From positions 579,448-643,447 of the forward strand of contig NZ_KB913025.1 of assembly GCF_000384075.1 (NCBI RefSeq): 64,000 nucleotides of DNA, in the 5' to 3' direction. Numbering within the stretch: position 1 is the stretch's first letter; each line of letters begins with the position of its first letter. The notes under the pieces are model-generated. The model did no database searches and was not told the DNA's origin. It worked only from the letters and a program-made list of their open reading frames with translations. Below, piece after piece: positions 9,511 through 17,295 of this stretch. The position numbers were made by a program, and so were the translations under genes. The DNA comes from Methylovulum miyakonense HT12 (GTDB taxonomy: Bacteria; Pseudomonadota; Gammaproteobacteria; Methylococcales; Methylomonadaceae).

Positions 9511-9870
9511 ATGACGCATCCCAAAATCCCCACGCCCTTTTCCCTATCACCAGAATTACTGGCAGACGAAAGTTTAGGCTGGCATCCCCTACGCGAAGGC
9601 GTGCTTTTACGGATGTTATTCCAAGAGTCCGACAGCGGTTACAGTGTCGGACTGATCCGATACCAACCCGGCGCATCTGTCCCATTACACAAACATATCG
9701 GCGACGAACACATTTATGTGCTTTCCGGCTCGCAACAAGACGAACGCGGCATCTATCCAACAGGCAGCTACATCTACAATCCCGAAGGTTCGCAACATAG
9801 CGTCAGCAGCCTAGATGGGTGTTTGGTGTTGGTGCATTGGCATAAGCCTGTGGAGTTTATGGGGGATTAA
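9511..9870 (+). CDS. small single-domain cupin protein
   Basis: 119-residue cytoplasmic cupin of the ChrR/anti-sigma C-terminal type. The metal-binding motif 1 is visible as VPLHKHIGDEHIYVLSGS (His, His, Glu) and motif 2 as YNPEGSQHSV (His). No substrate can be assigned. It stands alone after the operon terminator and before the toxin-antitoxin genes; co-function with the amide genes is not shown. Confidence 0.75.
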   Translation: MTHPKIPTPFSLSPELLADESLGWHPLREGVLLRMLFQESDSGYSVGLIRYQPGASVPLHKHIGDEHIYVLSGSQQDERGIYPTGSYIYNPEGSQHSVSSLDGCLVLVHWHKPVEFMGD

Positions 9871-9903
9871 GCCTCGCTTAACTTCAAAATTATTCCGAAA
9901 TAA

Positions 9904-9932
9904 TTGCGTGACATACGCCATTGACGTATGAT
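9904..9932 (+). promoter_or_regulatory. promoter and operator of toxin-antitoxin pair
   Basis: TTGCGT (9904-9909), 17 bases, TATGAT (9927-9932) make a good sigma-70 promoter. Inside it, CATACG and CGTATG (9912-9917, 9925-9930) form an inverted repeat over the -10 box, as expected for autorepression by the HTH antitoxin. The predicted start site coincides with the ATG at 9939, so the toxin mRNA may be leaderless. Confidence 0.55.
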
Positions 9933-9938
9933 CTAAAC

Positions 9939-10256
9939 ATGCTGACCATTATCGAATCCCCTTTATTCACAAAACTCTGGCCTGATTACTGGTCAGATGA
10001 AGAGCATACAAAATTCACGGCTTTTCTTGCCGAAAACCCAGAGGCTGGCGATGTTGTTCCAAATTCAGGTGGTTGCAGGAAAATCCGTTGGTCACGTTAT
10101 GGCACCGGAAAACGCGGGGGCGTAAGGGTCATCTACACGGCTCGTCTTGAAAGCGGCGCATTGGTTTTACTGGTTATTTATGCCAAAAGTGCCAAAGAGA
10201 ATATTCCAAGCCACCTACTCAAACAAATTGCCGAGGAACTGGGACATGCCCCTTAA
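9939..10256 (+). CDS. RelE/HigB-type toxin
   Basis: Predicted mRNA interferase of the RelE-like superfamily, 105 residues. Recognisable features are CRKIRWSRYGTGKRGGVRVIY and LVLLVIYAKSAKENI, the core strands of the HigB-2 subgroup. ATG 9939 is chosen rather than the TTG at 9921, which lies within the promoter. The gene overlaps the HTH antitoxin by 11 bases; toxin-first order is typical of HigBA. Confidence 0.8.
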   Translation: MLTIIESPLFTKLWPDYWSDEEHTKFTAFLAENPEAGDVVPNSGGCRKIRWSRYGTGKRGGVRVIYTARLESGALVLLVIYAKSAKENIPSHLLKQIAEELGHAP

Positions 10257-10563
10257 CGAAACAGAACTATTAGAACGTGATGCCAAGCGGAACATTGGCG
10301 AAGAATTGCTTACCGCCATTCGTGATGTTAAAGCAGGCCGTCACGGTGCAAGCTATGCCATTGAACCCAATGAAATCGTAGAAACGCGGTTAAAATGCGG
10401 CTTATCACAAACCCAATTTGCCAACGCCTTGCATATTTCGTCGAGAACCCTACAACAGTGGGAACAAGGTCGCCGCCAACCCTCCGGAGCTGCGGAAACA
10501 CTGCTCAAAATCGTCGCCAAGCACCCAGAGGTATTGAGGGATTTATTGGTGTCAAACGCATAG
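10246..10563 (+). CDS. HTH (XRE) antitoxin, HigA-like
   Basis: 105-residue antitoxin. The C-terminal half is a helix-turn-helix: VETRLKCGLSQTQFANALHI followed by SSRTLQQWEQGRRQPSG. It would neutralise the toxin encoded just upstream and repress the promoter at 9904-9932. The ATG at 10246 lies inside the toxin gene, so translation is coupled. Confidence 0.8.
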   Translation: MPLNETELLERDAKRNIGEELLTAIRDVKAGRHGASYAIEPNEIVETRLKCGLSQTQFANALHISSRTLQQWEQGRRQPSGAAETLLKIVAKHPEVLRDLLVSNA

Positions 10564-10602
10564 ATAACCATCAAAAAGCATTTATAAACAAGTGGATTGG
10601 AA

Positions 10603-10917
10603 ATGAAATATTCAGTTGTTCTGCACAAAGACCCTCAATCAGATTACAGCGTTACCGTACCTGATTTGCCTGGCTGTTTTTCCGCCGGATACACCATTGA
10701 AGAAGCTTTGGCGATGGCGAAAAAAGCCATAGAGTGCCATATAGTAGGCTTGTTTTTAGATAGTGAATCCGTCCCTAAATTGCGCCCATTTGAAGAACAT
10801 CAACCCAACCCAGATTACGCCTCTGGCATTTGGGGAATAGTCGAAGTAGACATAAGTCAATTGCGCAAAAGGCACAATAAGTATGGCAATAACCAACGGG
10901 CATTGCGCCGAATTTAA
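10603..10917 (+). CDS. HicB-like antitoxin, apparently orphan
   Basis: The N-terminal 75 residues are a clear HicB/UPF0150 domain (MKYSVVLHKDPQSDYSVTVP, DLPGCFSAGYTIEEAL, AIECHIVGLF). The end, after VEVDISQLRKRHNKYGN, is a short basic tail instead of the usual CopG or HTH DNA-binding domain, and no hicA gene is adjacent. It may be a decayed antitoxin or an orphan; the ATG at 10603 is used rather than the TTG at 10597. Confidence 0.65.
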   Translation: MKYSVVLHKDPQSDYSVTVPDLPGCFSAGYTIEEALAMAKKAIECHIVGLFLDSESVPKLRPFEEHQPNPDYASGIWGIVEVDISQLRKRHNKYGNNQRALRRI

Positions 10918-10990
10918 TCATTTCTAAAGAATTTATAACCTAAAAATGATTTTTATAACAAAATTAAGTGCTATATAAACTAAACATAAA

Positions 10991-12094
10991 ATGACTACCT
11001 TAAAAAATAACTTAACTTCTCTGCAAGATATAGCTAAAGAACGGACAGTAAAAACTCAAAGTATTGAGTATGATTTGGAAACTCTTGTAAAAAAAATCAC
11101 CAAAGGAACAATTAAACTTGATCCTGAATATCAAAGGCGACATAGATGGAATACTGAAACATCCTCTCGTCTAATTGAAAGTTTAATTCTTAATATTCCT
11201 ATCCCAATAATATATTTATCACAGGATGTAGATGTTGATACTGATACTGAAGATTCAAGATACTCTGTTATTGACGGCCAACAAAGACTCACAGCTGTAC
11301 ACCAATTCTTTAATAATAAGTTTCCTTTAGAAGGATTAAAAACACTTAATGCTTTGAATGGATCTTTTTATAGAGATTTACCACCTTTTTTAATTCGTAG
11401 ATTAGAAGAAAGAACAATCAAATGCTTAAGAATTGATTCAACTATTGATGCACAAGTTAAAATCGATATTTTTGAAAGACTAAACTCTGGATCGGTAAAG
11501 TTAGAAGCTCAAGAGCTAAGAAATGCTGTTTATAGTGGGAACTTTAATAAATTATGTAAAGAATTATCAAAAGATGAAAACTTCAGAGAGTTATTACAAA
11601 TAAATGGCGACAATGAAAAAAAAGTAAAAAAAATGGAGGATGTTGAAATAGTCCTGCGATTTTTTTCAATGATAAATGATAATTATTTAAATTTTAAAAA
11701 GACTAAAGAGAAAGGATTCGTTGATTTTTTATCTGAAGTAATGGAAAAAAATAATGAATTAAATTATAAAGAACTTAAAAAACTTGAAGAAGAATTCAAG
11801 AATACAATGAAAATAATTAGAAGAGACTTTGGAGATAGTGGATTTGCAAAATACAAAAATGAAAACGGTAAATTGAGGCTTCAATCAAAATTCAATGTTG
11901 CGGTTTTTGATGCTTTAGCTACTAGTTGTCATGACTTAATTTATGAAAATGGCATCAAGGATTTTAGAAACAAAAGAGATTCATTTCTCGATTTATTTAA
12001 AGAAGAAGATTTCTATGAATCTATTTCTGGTAGCTATTTAGACACGGCAAAAATTAAGCTACGCATTGAAAAAACAACTAAAGCTTTACGATGA
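10991..12094 (+). CDS. DUF262 (GmrS/ParB-like NTPase-fold) protein of putative defence module
   Basis: 367 residues. The DUF262 domain has PEYQRRHRW (45-53), PIPIIYL (70-76) and the diagnostic DGQQRL (95-100), which in the DNDB/GmrS/SspE relatives is part of the nucleotide-binding or hydrolytic site. A helical C-terminal half (about 190-367) shows no HNH motif of the kind found in GmrD, so the effector activity is probably supplied by the next gene. No Shine-Dalgarno is visible; the region is markedly AT-rich against its neighbours, which points to transfer. It overlaps the HEPN gene by four bases. An antiviral role is inferred from family and context. Confidence 0.8.
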   Translation: MTTLKNNLTSLQDIAKERTVKTQSIEYDLETLVKKITKGTIKLDPEYQRRHRWNTETSSRLIESLILNIPIPIIYLSQDVDVDTDTEDSRYSVIDGQQRLTAVHQFFNNKFPLEGLKTLNALNGSFYRDLPPFLIRRLEERTIKCLRIDSTIDAQVKIDIFERLNSGSVKLEAQELRNAVYSGNFNKLCKELSKDENFRELLQINGDNEKKVKKMEDVEIVLRFFSMINDNYLNFKKTKEKGFVDFLSEVMEKNNELNYKELKKLEEEFKNTMKIIRRDFGDSGFAKYKNENGKLRLQSKFNVAVFDALATSCHDLIYENGIKDFRNKRDSFLDLFKEEDFYESISGSYLDTAKIKLRIEKTTKALR

Positions 12095-12897
12095 CAGAGA
12101 CATTTATTTTTTCACGATTGGAATCTATTGAAAAAAGATTTCAGGAAGTTGATATTCTCCTTAGATTTGCAGAAGAAAATCAAAATAATGAGGAAGCTTA
12201 TTCTACTCTTTGTCGCTCAGCTCATATTATTCTTGTTGCCCATTTTGAAGGCGCAATTAAGGAAATTTGTAGGGATGTGATTGATGATATTAATTACAAT
12301 ATTACTTATGATAAGATTCCTTCTAAAATATTCGCCACTTACTGTGATTATTTTTTGGTTAAAGAAAATAATAATGAATTTTCAAGTAAGGGTAAACACA
12401 AATTAAAAGAAAAACTATCAACTGCTTTTGGAACTTCAAGAGCAACTTTGAAAGTTGAACCATTTATATTTACTGAAGGTAAAAACCTTGCCCCTAAAAT
12501 AATAGAAACTATACTGAAACGATTTGGATTAGATGATTTTTTCTGGAGTTTGAAAAATTCATCTTTAGATGTTGTTTTTCAAGATTCAAGAACTGAAATA
12601 GAAGAACTAGAAAATTTGCTACAAAATCATATTAACGGAAATGTTATCAGATATCCGTATACCGTTAACAGAGGTATTTATAATCCTGATGAAAATATCC
12701 TTACCGAAACAAAACAAAAAACACTTTGGGAGGAATTTATTGACGATATTTTAAAAGAACGACATAACATCGTTCACGGACAAGTTCTTAATAACCCATA
12801 TAATCATGAAGATTTAAACAAAGCAAAGATTAAAATTAAAATCGTTATTTATGTATTTATAATAAATTTAGCCTTTATATCTAATCCTAATAGTTAA
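12091..12897 (+). CDS. MAE_28990/MAE_18760-like HEPN nuclease
   Basis: 268 residues, mainly helical. The HEPN RNase signature R-x4-H is present as RHNIVHG (224-230), and the N-terminal AHFEGAIKEICRD (50-62) matches the MAE_28990-type HEPN family that often accompanies DUF262 genes. Predicted to cut RNA (often tRNA) when activated. Start ATG 12091 overlaps the DUF262 stop, so the two are made together. Base use is as AT-rich as the partner's. Function in phage defence is inferred. Confidence 0.75.
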   Translation: MTETFIFSRLESIEKRFQEVDILLRFAEENQNNEEAYSTLCRSAHIILVAHFEGAIKEICRDVIDDINYNITYDKIPSKIFATYCDYFLVKENNNEFSSKGKHKLKEKLSTAFGTSRATLKVEPFIFTEGKNLAPKIIETILKRFGLDDFFWSLKNSSLDVVFQDSRTEIEELENLLQNHINGNVIRYPYTVNRGIYNPDENILTETKQKTLWEEFIDDILKERHNIVHGQVLNNPYNHEDLNKAKIKIKIVIYVFIINLAFISNPNS

Positions 12898-13000
12898 AAT
12901 TTTATTAGCATGATTACTGAAATTTCATACCATAACCTTATAAACCAATTAGTAAGGTGCATTGCAATAGTTCTAAAGATCATTGATTTTCGCATTTGCA

Positions 13001-13029
13001 TGGAGTGAAAAAACTGCTTTTTCACTCCA
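13001..13029. terminator. bidirectional terminator between HEPN and gntR genes
   Basis: TGGAGTGAAAAA pairs with TTTTTCACTCCA through a perfect 12-bp stem with a 5-base loop, flanked by A and T runs, between two convergent genes. Confidence 0.65.
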
Positions 13030-13036
13030 ATCAATA

Positions 13037-13762
13037 TCAATAAGCCGACACATCACCTTCCACCGCATTCCCCCCGCCCGCAAACGGAAAGCTATTATTT
13101 TTCCGAATCCCCATACGAATTATCGTCAGCATTTTGCTGAATTCCTCACTCTTTTTAATATGCCGCAACATTTCATTTTTCGCCGCTTGCACATCGCGGT
13201 TGAGCAAGTGCTGGAGGATGCGGTGGTGTTCTTCGTAGGTTTTTCTGATGCGTTCTTGGTCGGTAAAATCCAAACGGCGAACGATGCGGATACGGTTGCT
13301 GATGTCGATCAGCAATTTCATTAGGGCTTGGTTGCCGCCGCCTTCGGCGAGTTTGATATGGAAGGCTTCATCTAGGCTGGCGATGCGTTCGGCTTTGCCT
13401 TCGTCGTCTTCGCTGGTGTCTTGTTCCCAAACTTTGCACAAATTTTTCAACGCCTCGTCCGACATATTGGTGCAGGCCAATTCCAACGACAACATTTCCA
13501 AGCTGACGCGGATTTGGTAGTAGTCGGTAAATTCTTCCAAATCCATTGAGCGCACAAAACAGCCTTGTTTGGGGCGGATGGTGATCAGCCCTTCGGTTGC
13601 CAAACGCTGCAACGCTTCCCGGATCGGTGTCCGGCTGACATTGAAATAACCCGCCAACTCGGTTTCGGTCAAACGCGAATTCGGCTGGACTTCAAAATTC
13701 AGGATCATGTTGCGGAGTTTGCCATAAATATTTTGCGCCGCCGCGCCTTTTGCTTTCGTCAT
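13037..13762 (-). CDS. GntR family regulator, FadR/FCD subfamily
   Basis: 241-residue DNA-binding protein. Residues 10-70 form the winged helix with SRTPIREALQRLATEGLI, the GntR recognition region. The FCD ligand domain follows with the metal ligands visible as LDEAFH, EEHHRIL and MLRHI. ATG 13762 has GGTGAC upstream; a longer start at 13801 has no ribosome site. It is encoded divergently from the second amidohydrolase gene. The palindromes at 1943-1954 and 14324-14333 fit its family's site, making it the likely repressor of both amide units, with the substrate or allophanate as possible inducer (inference). Confidence 0.85.
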   Translation of the reverse strand: MTKAKGAAAQNIYGKLRNMILNFEVQPNSRLTETELAGYFNVSRTPIREALQRLATEGLITIRPKQGCFVRSMDLEEFTDYYQIRVSLEMLSLELACTNMSDEALKNLCKVWEQDTSEDDEGKAERIASLDEAFHIKLAEGGGNQALMKLLIDISNRIRIVRRLDFTDQERIRKTYEEHHRILQHLLNRDVQAAKNEMLRHIKKSEEFSKMLTIIRMGIRKNNSFPFAGGGNAVEGDVSAY

Positions 13763-13994
13763 GTAGTTTTTGTCACCAATCGCCTGTGGTCTAGGGGGCA
13801 TTTACTTGAAATGCTAAGGGTTTGATAGGATTGCCGCATTGTCGCTAAGCAATTGGCCACAGTATATAACATGAGGCTAGTCAATATTGAAGCGAGGCCG
13901 AATAATCGCGTAATGTCGGCTATGCCTCACCGCCATTACCTTAAGGATTTAAACAACATAAATCAGTAGATCGCCTAATGAGCCTACTCCTGCT
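13763..13994. other. upstream region of gntR, no further gene
   Basis: No supported open frame. Nothing clear besides the start region of the regulator and the repeat that begins at 13995. Confidence 0.4.
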
Positions 13995-14080
13995 GGAACG
14001 GGTTTATAACCCGTTCCGTAACGTTTTTAGTGCCTGTAGGTATCTTGGAACGTTAGGGACGGGGTTTCAAACCCCGTCCC
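13995..14080 (+). repeat. two-hairpin dispersed repeat, copy A
   Basis: First hairpin GGAACGGGTT/AACCCGTTCC (13995-14017), second GGGACGGGGTTT/AAACCCCGTCCC (14056-14080), joined by about 38 bases containing AACGTTTTTAGTGCC. The same layout returns at 20673, 23006 (reverse) and 40855. It resembles REP/BIME elements. Confidence 0.75.
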
Positions 14081-14161
14081 TCGTTAAAGTCCCAGGATTT
14101 AGCAAGCAGCAAACCAAACAAGCTTCCGATAAACAACCTTGACAAATTAGTGCGACATTCA

Positions 14162-14208
14162 TGTGCAAAATTACCGCTTTTTGCACCAAATTGACCAAAA
14201 CCTGTGCA
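14162..14208. promoter_or_regulatory. possible NtrC-like half sites
   Basis: TGTGCA (14162), TGCACC (14182) and TGTGCA (14203) lie about 20 bases apart and 120-170 bases before the predicted sigma-54 start, the usual enhancer distance. No full TGCAC-N-GTGCA palindrome of the right spacing is present, so this is weak. Confidence 0.3.
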
Positions 14209-14304
14209 ACCCTGCCCCGTAATTCATTAGCAAAACCGCCTTTTTCTTGTTAAGAAGCCATTTATTTACAATAACTTGTAATAAAAATTCAACAACAATC
14301 CTAA

Positions 14305-14320
14305 TGGTATGGGACTTGCT
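14305..14320 (+). promoter_or_regulatory. sigma-54 promoter of second amidohydrolase
   Basis: TGGTAT, five bases, TTGCT: GG at 14306-14307 and GC at 14318-14319 are ten bases apart. The -12 half matches consensus exactly. The predicted start is near 14331. Confidence 0.65.
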
Positions 14321-14323
14321 TTG

Positions 14324-14333
14324 TTGTATACAT
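14324..14333. promoter_or_regulatory. GntR-type operator, second copy
   Basis: TTGTATACAT, preceded by TTG as in the first copy (TTGTTGTATACA is shared by both). One arm base differs from a perfect palindrome. It lies directly behind the sigma-54 -12 box, over the expected start site. Confidence 0.55.
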
Positions 14334-14380
14334 AGTTGCATTTTACTTGCCACTGCCACACCAAACAGCGGAGATTTGCC

Positions 14381-15052
14381 ATGCCATCCCTTGAAATCCA
14401 TGCCGAACCTGAAGCCATCAGCATCAAGCTAGCTAAAACGGCTGTGGTCATGATTGATATGCAGCGGGATTTTCTTGAGCCGGGCGGTTTTGGGGAATCC
14501 CTAGGCAACGACGTTTCCCTGCTGGCAGCCGCCATCGGCCCTTGCAAGGCTTTGCTGGACGCGGTAAGGCAAAAAGGGATGCTGGTCATCCATACCCGTG
14601 AAGGCCATCTTCCTGATATGTCAGATGCCCACAAGGCCAAAGTGGAGCGTGGCGACCCCAGCGTGCGGATCGGGCAGATGGGGCCGATGGGGCGCATCCT
14701 GATCCGTGGCGAGCCAGGGCAAGACATAACCCCGGAACTGTACCCGCAAGCGGGGGAACCGGTCATCGACAAACCCGGCAAAGGTGCGTTTTATGCGACT
14801 GAATTCGAATCCATCTTACAAGCCAACGGCATTGAAGACTTGATCGTCTGCGGCGTCACCACCGAAGTTTGCGTACACACCACAATACGGGAAGCAAATG
14901 ACCGGGGCTACCGTTGCATCGTACCGGGAGACTGCTGCGGCTCTTACATACCCGAATTCCACGAAATGGGCCTACGCATGATCAAGGCGCAAGGCGGGAT
15001 TTTTGGCTGGGTGACTGATTCGCAGCGTATTTTGGCGGCAATGGGTGGGTGA
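14381..15052 (+). CDS. biuret amidohydrolase-like cysteine hydrolase
   Basis: 223-residue isochorismatase-like hydrolase, paralogous to the 5251 gene. Triad: Asp26 in VVMIDMQRDF, Lys131 in VIDKPGKGAFYAT, Cys164 in VTTEVCVHTTIREAND. The segments GPMGRILIRGEPGQDI and GVTTEVCVHTT are, as I recall them, closer to characterised biuret hydrolases than the first copy is, so this may be the biuret enzyme and the other a triuret or related enzyme; the assignment is inference. ATG 14381 has GGAGA at 14370-14374. The promoter pattern is the same as that of the ABC operon. Confidence 0.8.
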   Translation: MPSLEIHAEPEAISIKLAKTAVVMIDMQRDFLEPGGFGESLGNDVSLLAAAIGPCKALLDAVRQKGMLVIHTREGHLPDMSDAHKAKVERGDPSVRIGQMGPMGRILIRGEPGQDITPELYPQAGEPVIDKPGKGAFYATEFESILQANGIEDLIVCGVTTEVCVHTTIREANDRGYRCIVPGDCCGSYIPEFHEMGLRMIKAQGGIFGWVTDSQRILAAMGG

Positions 15053-15112
15053 TATTTTTTAGTTTATAAGCCAGATGGCATTCCCAAGCTGGGGCTGGGG
15101 AATGGGCGTCAT

Positions 15113-15137
15113 GGTGGGCAAAACAGCATTGCCCACC
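15113..15137. repeat. inverted repeat between hydrolase and permease
   Basis: GGTGGGCAA and TTGCCCACC form a perfect 9-bp stem with a 7-base loop and no T tract. It may be a dispersed palindrome or an attenuating hairpin. Confidence 0.5.
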
Positions 15138-15211
15138 CTACTGCTCTGCAATGGACGCGTAAAACCTACCGAATGTATTTTTAATTCAGGCATATCAACA
15201 CAGAGGGCATT

Positions 15212-16765
15212 ATGACAACAACAGCAAAGGTTAACATTTGGACACCCGGGGACTGGAACGCCTATTTCGGTTTTGGCACCAACATTCTGGTCAATCTGCT
15301 GGTCTTGACCGGGCTCTTACGGTTCGTGCTGAAAATGCCCGATGAAATTGTCTTCGGCCGTATTCTTCCGGCGACCGGGCTGATGCTCTTTCTAAGCACG
15401 GTTTATTATGCTTGGCTGGCCTACAAGCTGGCAAAAGAAACGGGCAGGGATGATGTCTGCGCCCTGCCCTCAGGCATCAGTGTCCCGCACATGTTTGTGG
15501 TGGTTTTTGTCATCATGTTGCCGATCTCGCTCAGCAGCGGTGACCCTATCAAAGGCTGGGAAGCTGGCTTGGCTTGGGTGTTCATCCAAAGCTTTGTGCT
15601 GATGGTGGGCGGCTTTATCGCGCCTTTTATCCGCAAGGTCACACCACGCGCCGCCTTGCTCGGCACGCTGGCGGGGGTGTCCATCGCCTTCATCTCCTTA
15701 CGCCCTGCCCTGGAAATGTTCATGACCCCAGTAGTCGGCGTGGTCTGTTTCGCCATTATTTTGGCAAGCTGGTTCGGCGGGGTGCGTTATTTCAAAGGCG
15801 TTCCGGCTGGTTTGGTCGCCATTGCCGTGGGCACTCTCATTGCTTGGGGCTCCACCGCCATGGGCTTGAATTATGGCGGCATGAGTTTGGAGAATGTCAC
15901 GGCATCTTTTGCTAACTTTGGTTTCTCGTTCCCGATCCCCGCCATAGGCCATGTTTTTTCAGGTTTTGAATTTTTGGGCGTGATCCTGGTGACGGCGATC
16001 CCATTTGGCATTTACGACCTAGTTGAAGCGATGGATAACGTGGAAAGCGCGGCGGCGGGCGGTGACAGCTACCCCACCACCCGCGTGCTGACCGCCGACG
16101 GTGTGGTCAGCCTGGTTGGCTGCATGATGGGCAACCCGTTCATCAACGCCGTGTATATCGGGCATCCAGGTTGGAAGTCCATGGGCGGGCGCATAGGCTA
16201 CTCCGCCGCCACCGGATGCACTGTGCTGGTACTGTCCTGGTTAGGCATCATCGCGCTGATGGCCTCGCTGATACCGGTCGTCGCCATTTCGCCGATCCTG
16301 CTGTACATTGGTATGCTAATTGGTGCGCAGGCGTTCCAAGAAACCCCAAGAAGCCACGCGCCCGCCATCATCCTGGCCTTGATGCCGAACCTTGCCGCCT
16401 GGGGCAAGTTGCAGATTGACAATGCCTTAGGGGCGGCGGGCACCAGCGCCGCGACGCTCGGCTTGGACAAACTCGGTAAAGTAGGCGTGCTGTACCATGG
16501 CCTGGAAGTGCTGGGCGGCGGTGCCATCCTCGGCGGCTTGATGCTAGGCGCGATAGCCGCTTTTATTATTGAGCGCAAACTAGTCAAGGCCGCGATGTTT
16601 GCTTTGGCCGCGGCGGCCTGTACGTTTGTTGGCCTGATGCACGGCGAGGCCATCGGTTTCGCGCAATCGTTGCCCGTGACATTCAGTTACCTTGCCGTGG
16701 CCGGTATCCTTTTCGTTTCGGCAAAATATGCCGAAATAGTGCCGGCATCCGCAGAAACCCATTAA
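15212..16765 (+). CDS. NCS2-like (xanthine/uracil family) permease
   Basis: 517-residue inner-membrane transporter with about 13-14 hydrophobic segments. It has the NCS2/AzgA-like features CALPSGISVPHMFVVVFVIM near residues 88-107 and the helix-breaking ATGCTVLVLSWLGIIAL region. Family members carry purines, uracil or related compounds by proton symport; here a urea oligomer or a purine breakdown product is likely because it follows the amidohydrolase gene. Start ATG 15212 has GAGGG. It may be cotranscribed across the 159-base gap. Confidence 0.75.
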   Translation: MTTTAKVNIWTPGDWNAYFGFGTNILVNLLVLTGLLRFVLKMPDEIVFGRILPATGLMLFLSTVYYAWLAYKLAKETGRDDVCALPSGISVPHMFVVVFVIMLPISLSSGDPIKGWEAGLAWVFIQSFVLMVGGFIAPFIRKVTPRAALLGTLAGVSIAFISLRPALEMFMTPVVGVVCFAIILASWFGGVRYFKGVPAGLVAIAVGTLIAWGSTAMGLNYGGMSLENVTASFANFGFSFPIPAIGHVFSGFEFLGVILVTAIPFGIYDLVEAMDNVESAAAGGDSYPTTRVLTADGVVSLVGCMMGNPFINAVYIGHPGWKSMGGRIGYSAATGCTVLVLSWLGIIALMASLIPVVAISPILLYIGMLIGAQAFQETPRSHAPAIILALMPNLAAWGKLQIDNALGAAGTSAATLGLDKLGKVGVLYHGLEVLGGGAILGGLMLGAIAAFIIERKLVKAAMFALAAAACTFVGLMHGEAIGFAQSLPVTFSYLAVAGILFVSAKYAEIVPASAETH

Positions 16766-17060
16766 AACTGTCCATCTTTAGCCTTCCATCAAATAAACCG
16801 GATCAGTTTGATGCCCAAAAAACACCCTATGCGCCAGCTACCTAGCAATTTGGCGCATAGGTTTTACCCCAAACAATCAGACGCCATGAACCCAAAGCGC
16901 TGGCCGACTTGCCACCGCATTAACCACATCCCCTTCCCCAGACATTGCTTAGCTTAAAACCGATTATGGTTTTGGCCTGTACCTCCCGGCCCGCGTCTCC
17001 AACCCGCACCCTTCATTTACCCCCGCGTTCCTTCAGACCCACACCCCACAACTTTGCACA
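16766..17060. other. intergenic region without recognised gene
   Basis: No supported reading frame and no strong terminator seen. It precedes the perfect palindrome. Confidence 0.35.
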
Positions 17061-17094
17061 ATCCGTCAAATGACTCATGAGTCATTTGACGGAT
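17061..17094. promoter_or_regulatory. perfect 34-bp palindrome upstream of transporter-kinase gene
   Basis: Half-site ATCCGTCAAATGACTCA is followed immediately by its exact complement. Inside it are two smaller palindromes, GTCAAATGAC and GTCATTTGAC, separated by TCATGA, so it may bind two dimers. It lies about 165-200 bases before the gene and is related to 684-717. Confidence 0.65.
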
Positions 17095-17295
17095 AGCTGG
17101 CAAGAACAGGTTTTTATACAGTGGACACCTTCCCAATCCTTTAACCTAGGTACGTATGTCCCTATGGTTTTTTTGCGTAGATCCGCCACATAACCTGGTT
17201 ATTAGAGGGTATGCTTGGCAAGCAAAATCCTAGAAGTTTTTCGAGGATAGGGTCAATTGGTTACAATTGGATTGTGTACGCCCCTACAAAAGCCC

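Noticed and set aside
15053..15211. Third sigma-54 site before the NCS2 permease
   Set aside because: TGGCAT is followed by GC with a spacing of nine, one base short.
16766..17256. Sigma-54 promoter for the transporter-kinase gene
   Set aside because: GG and GC pairs are present but none is spaced by ten bases.
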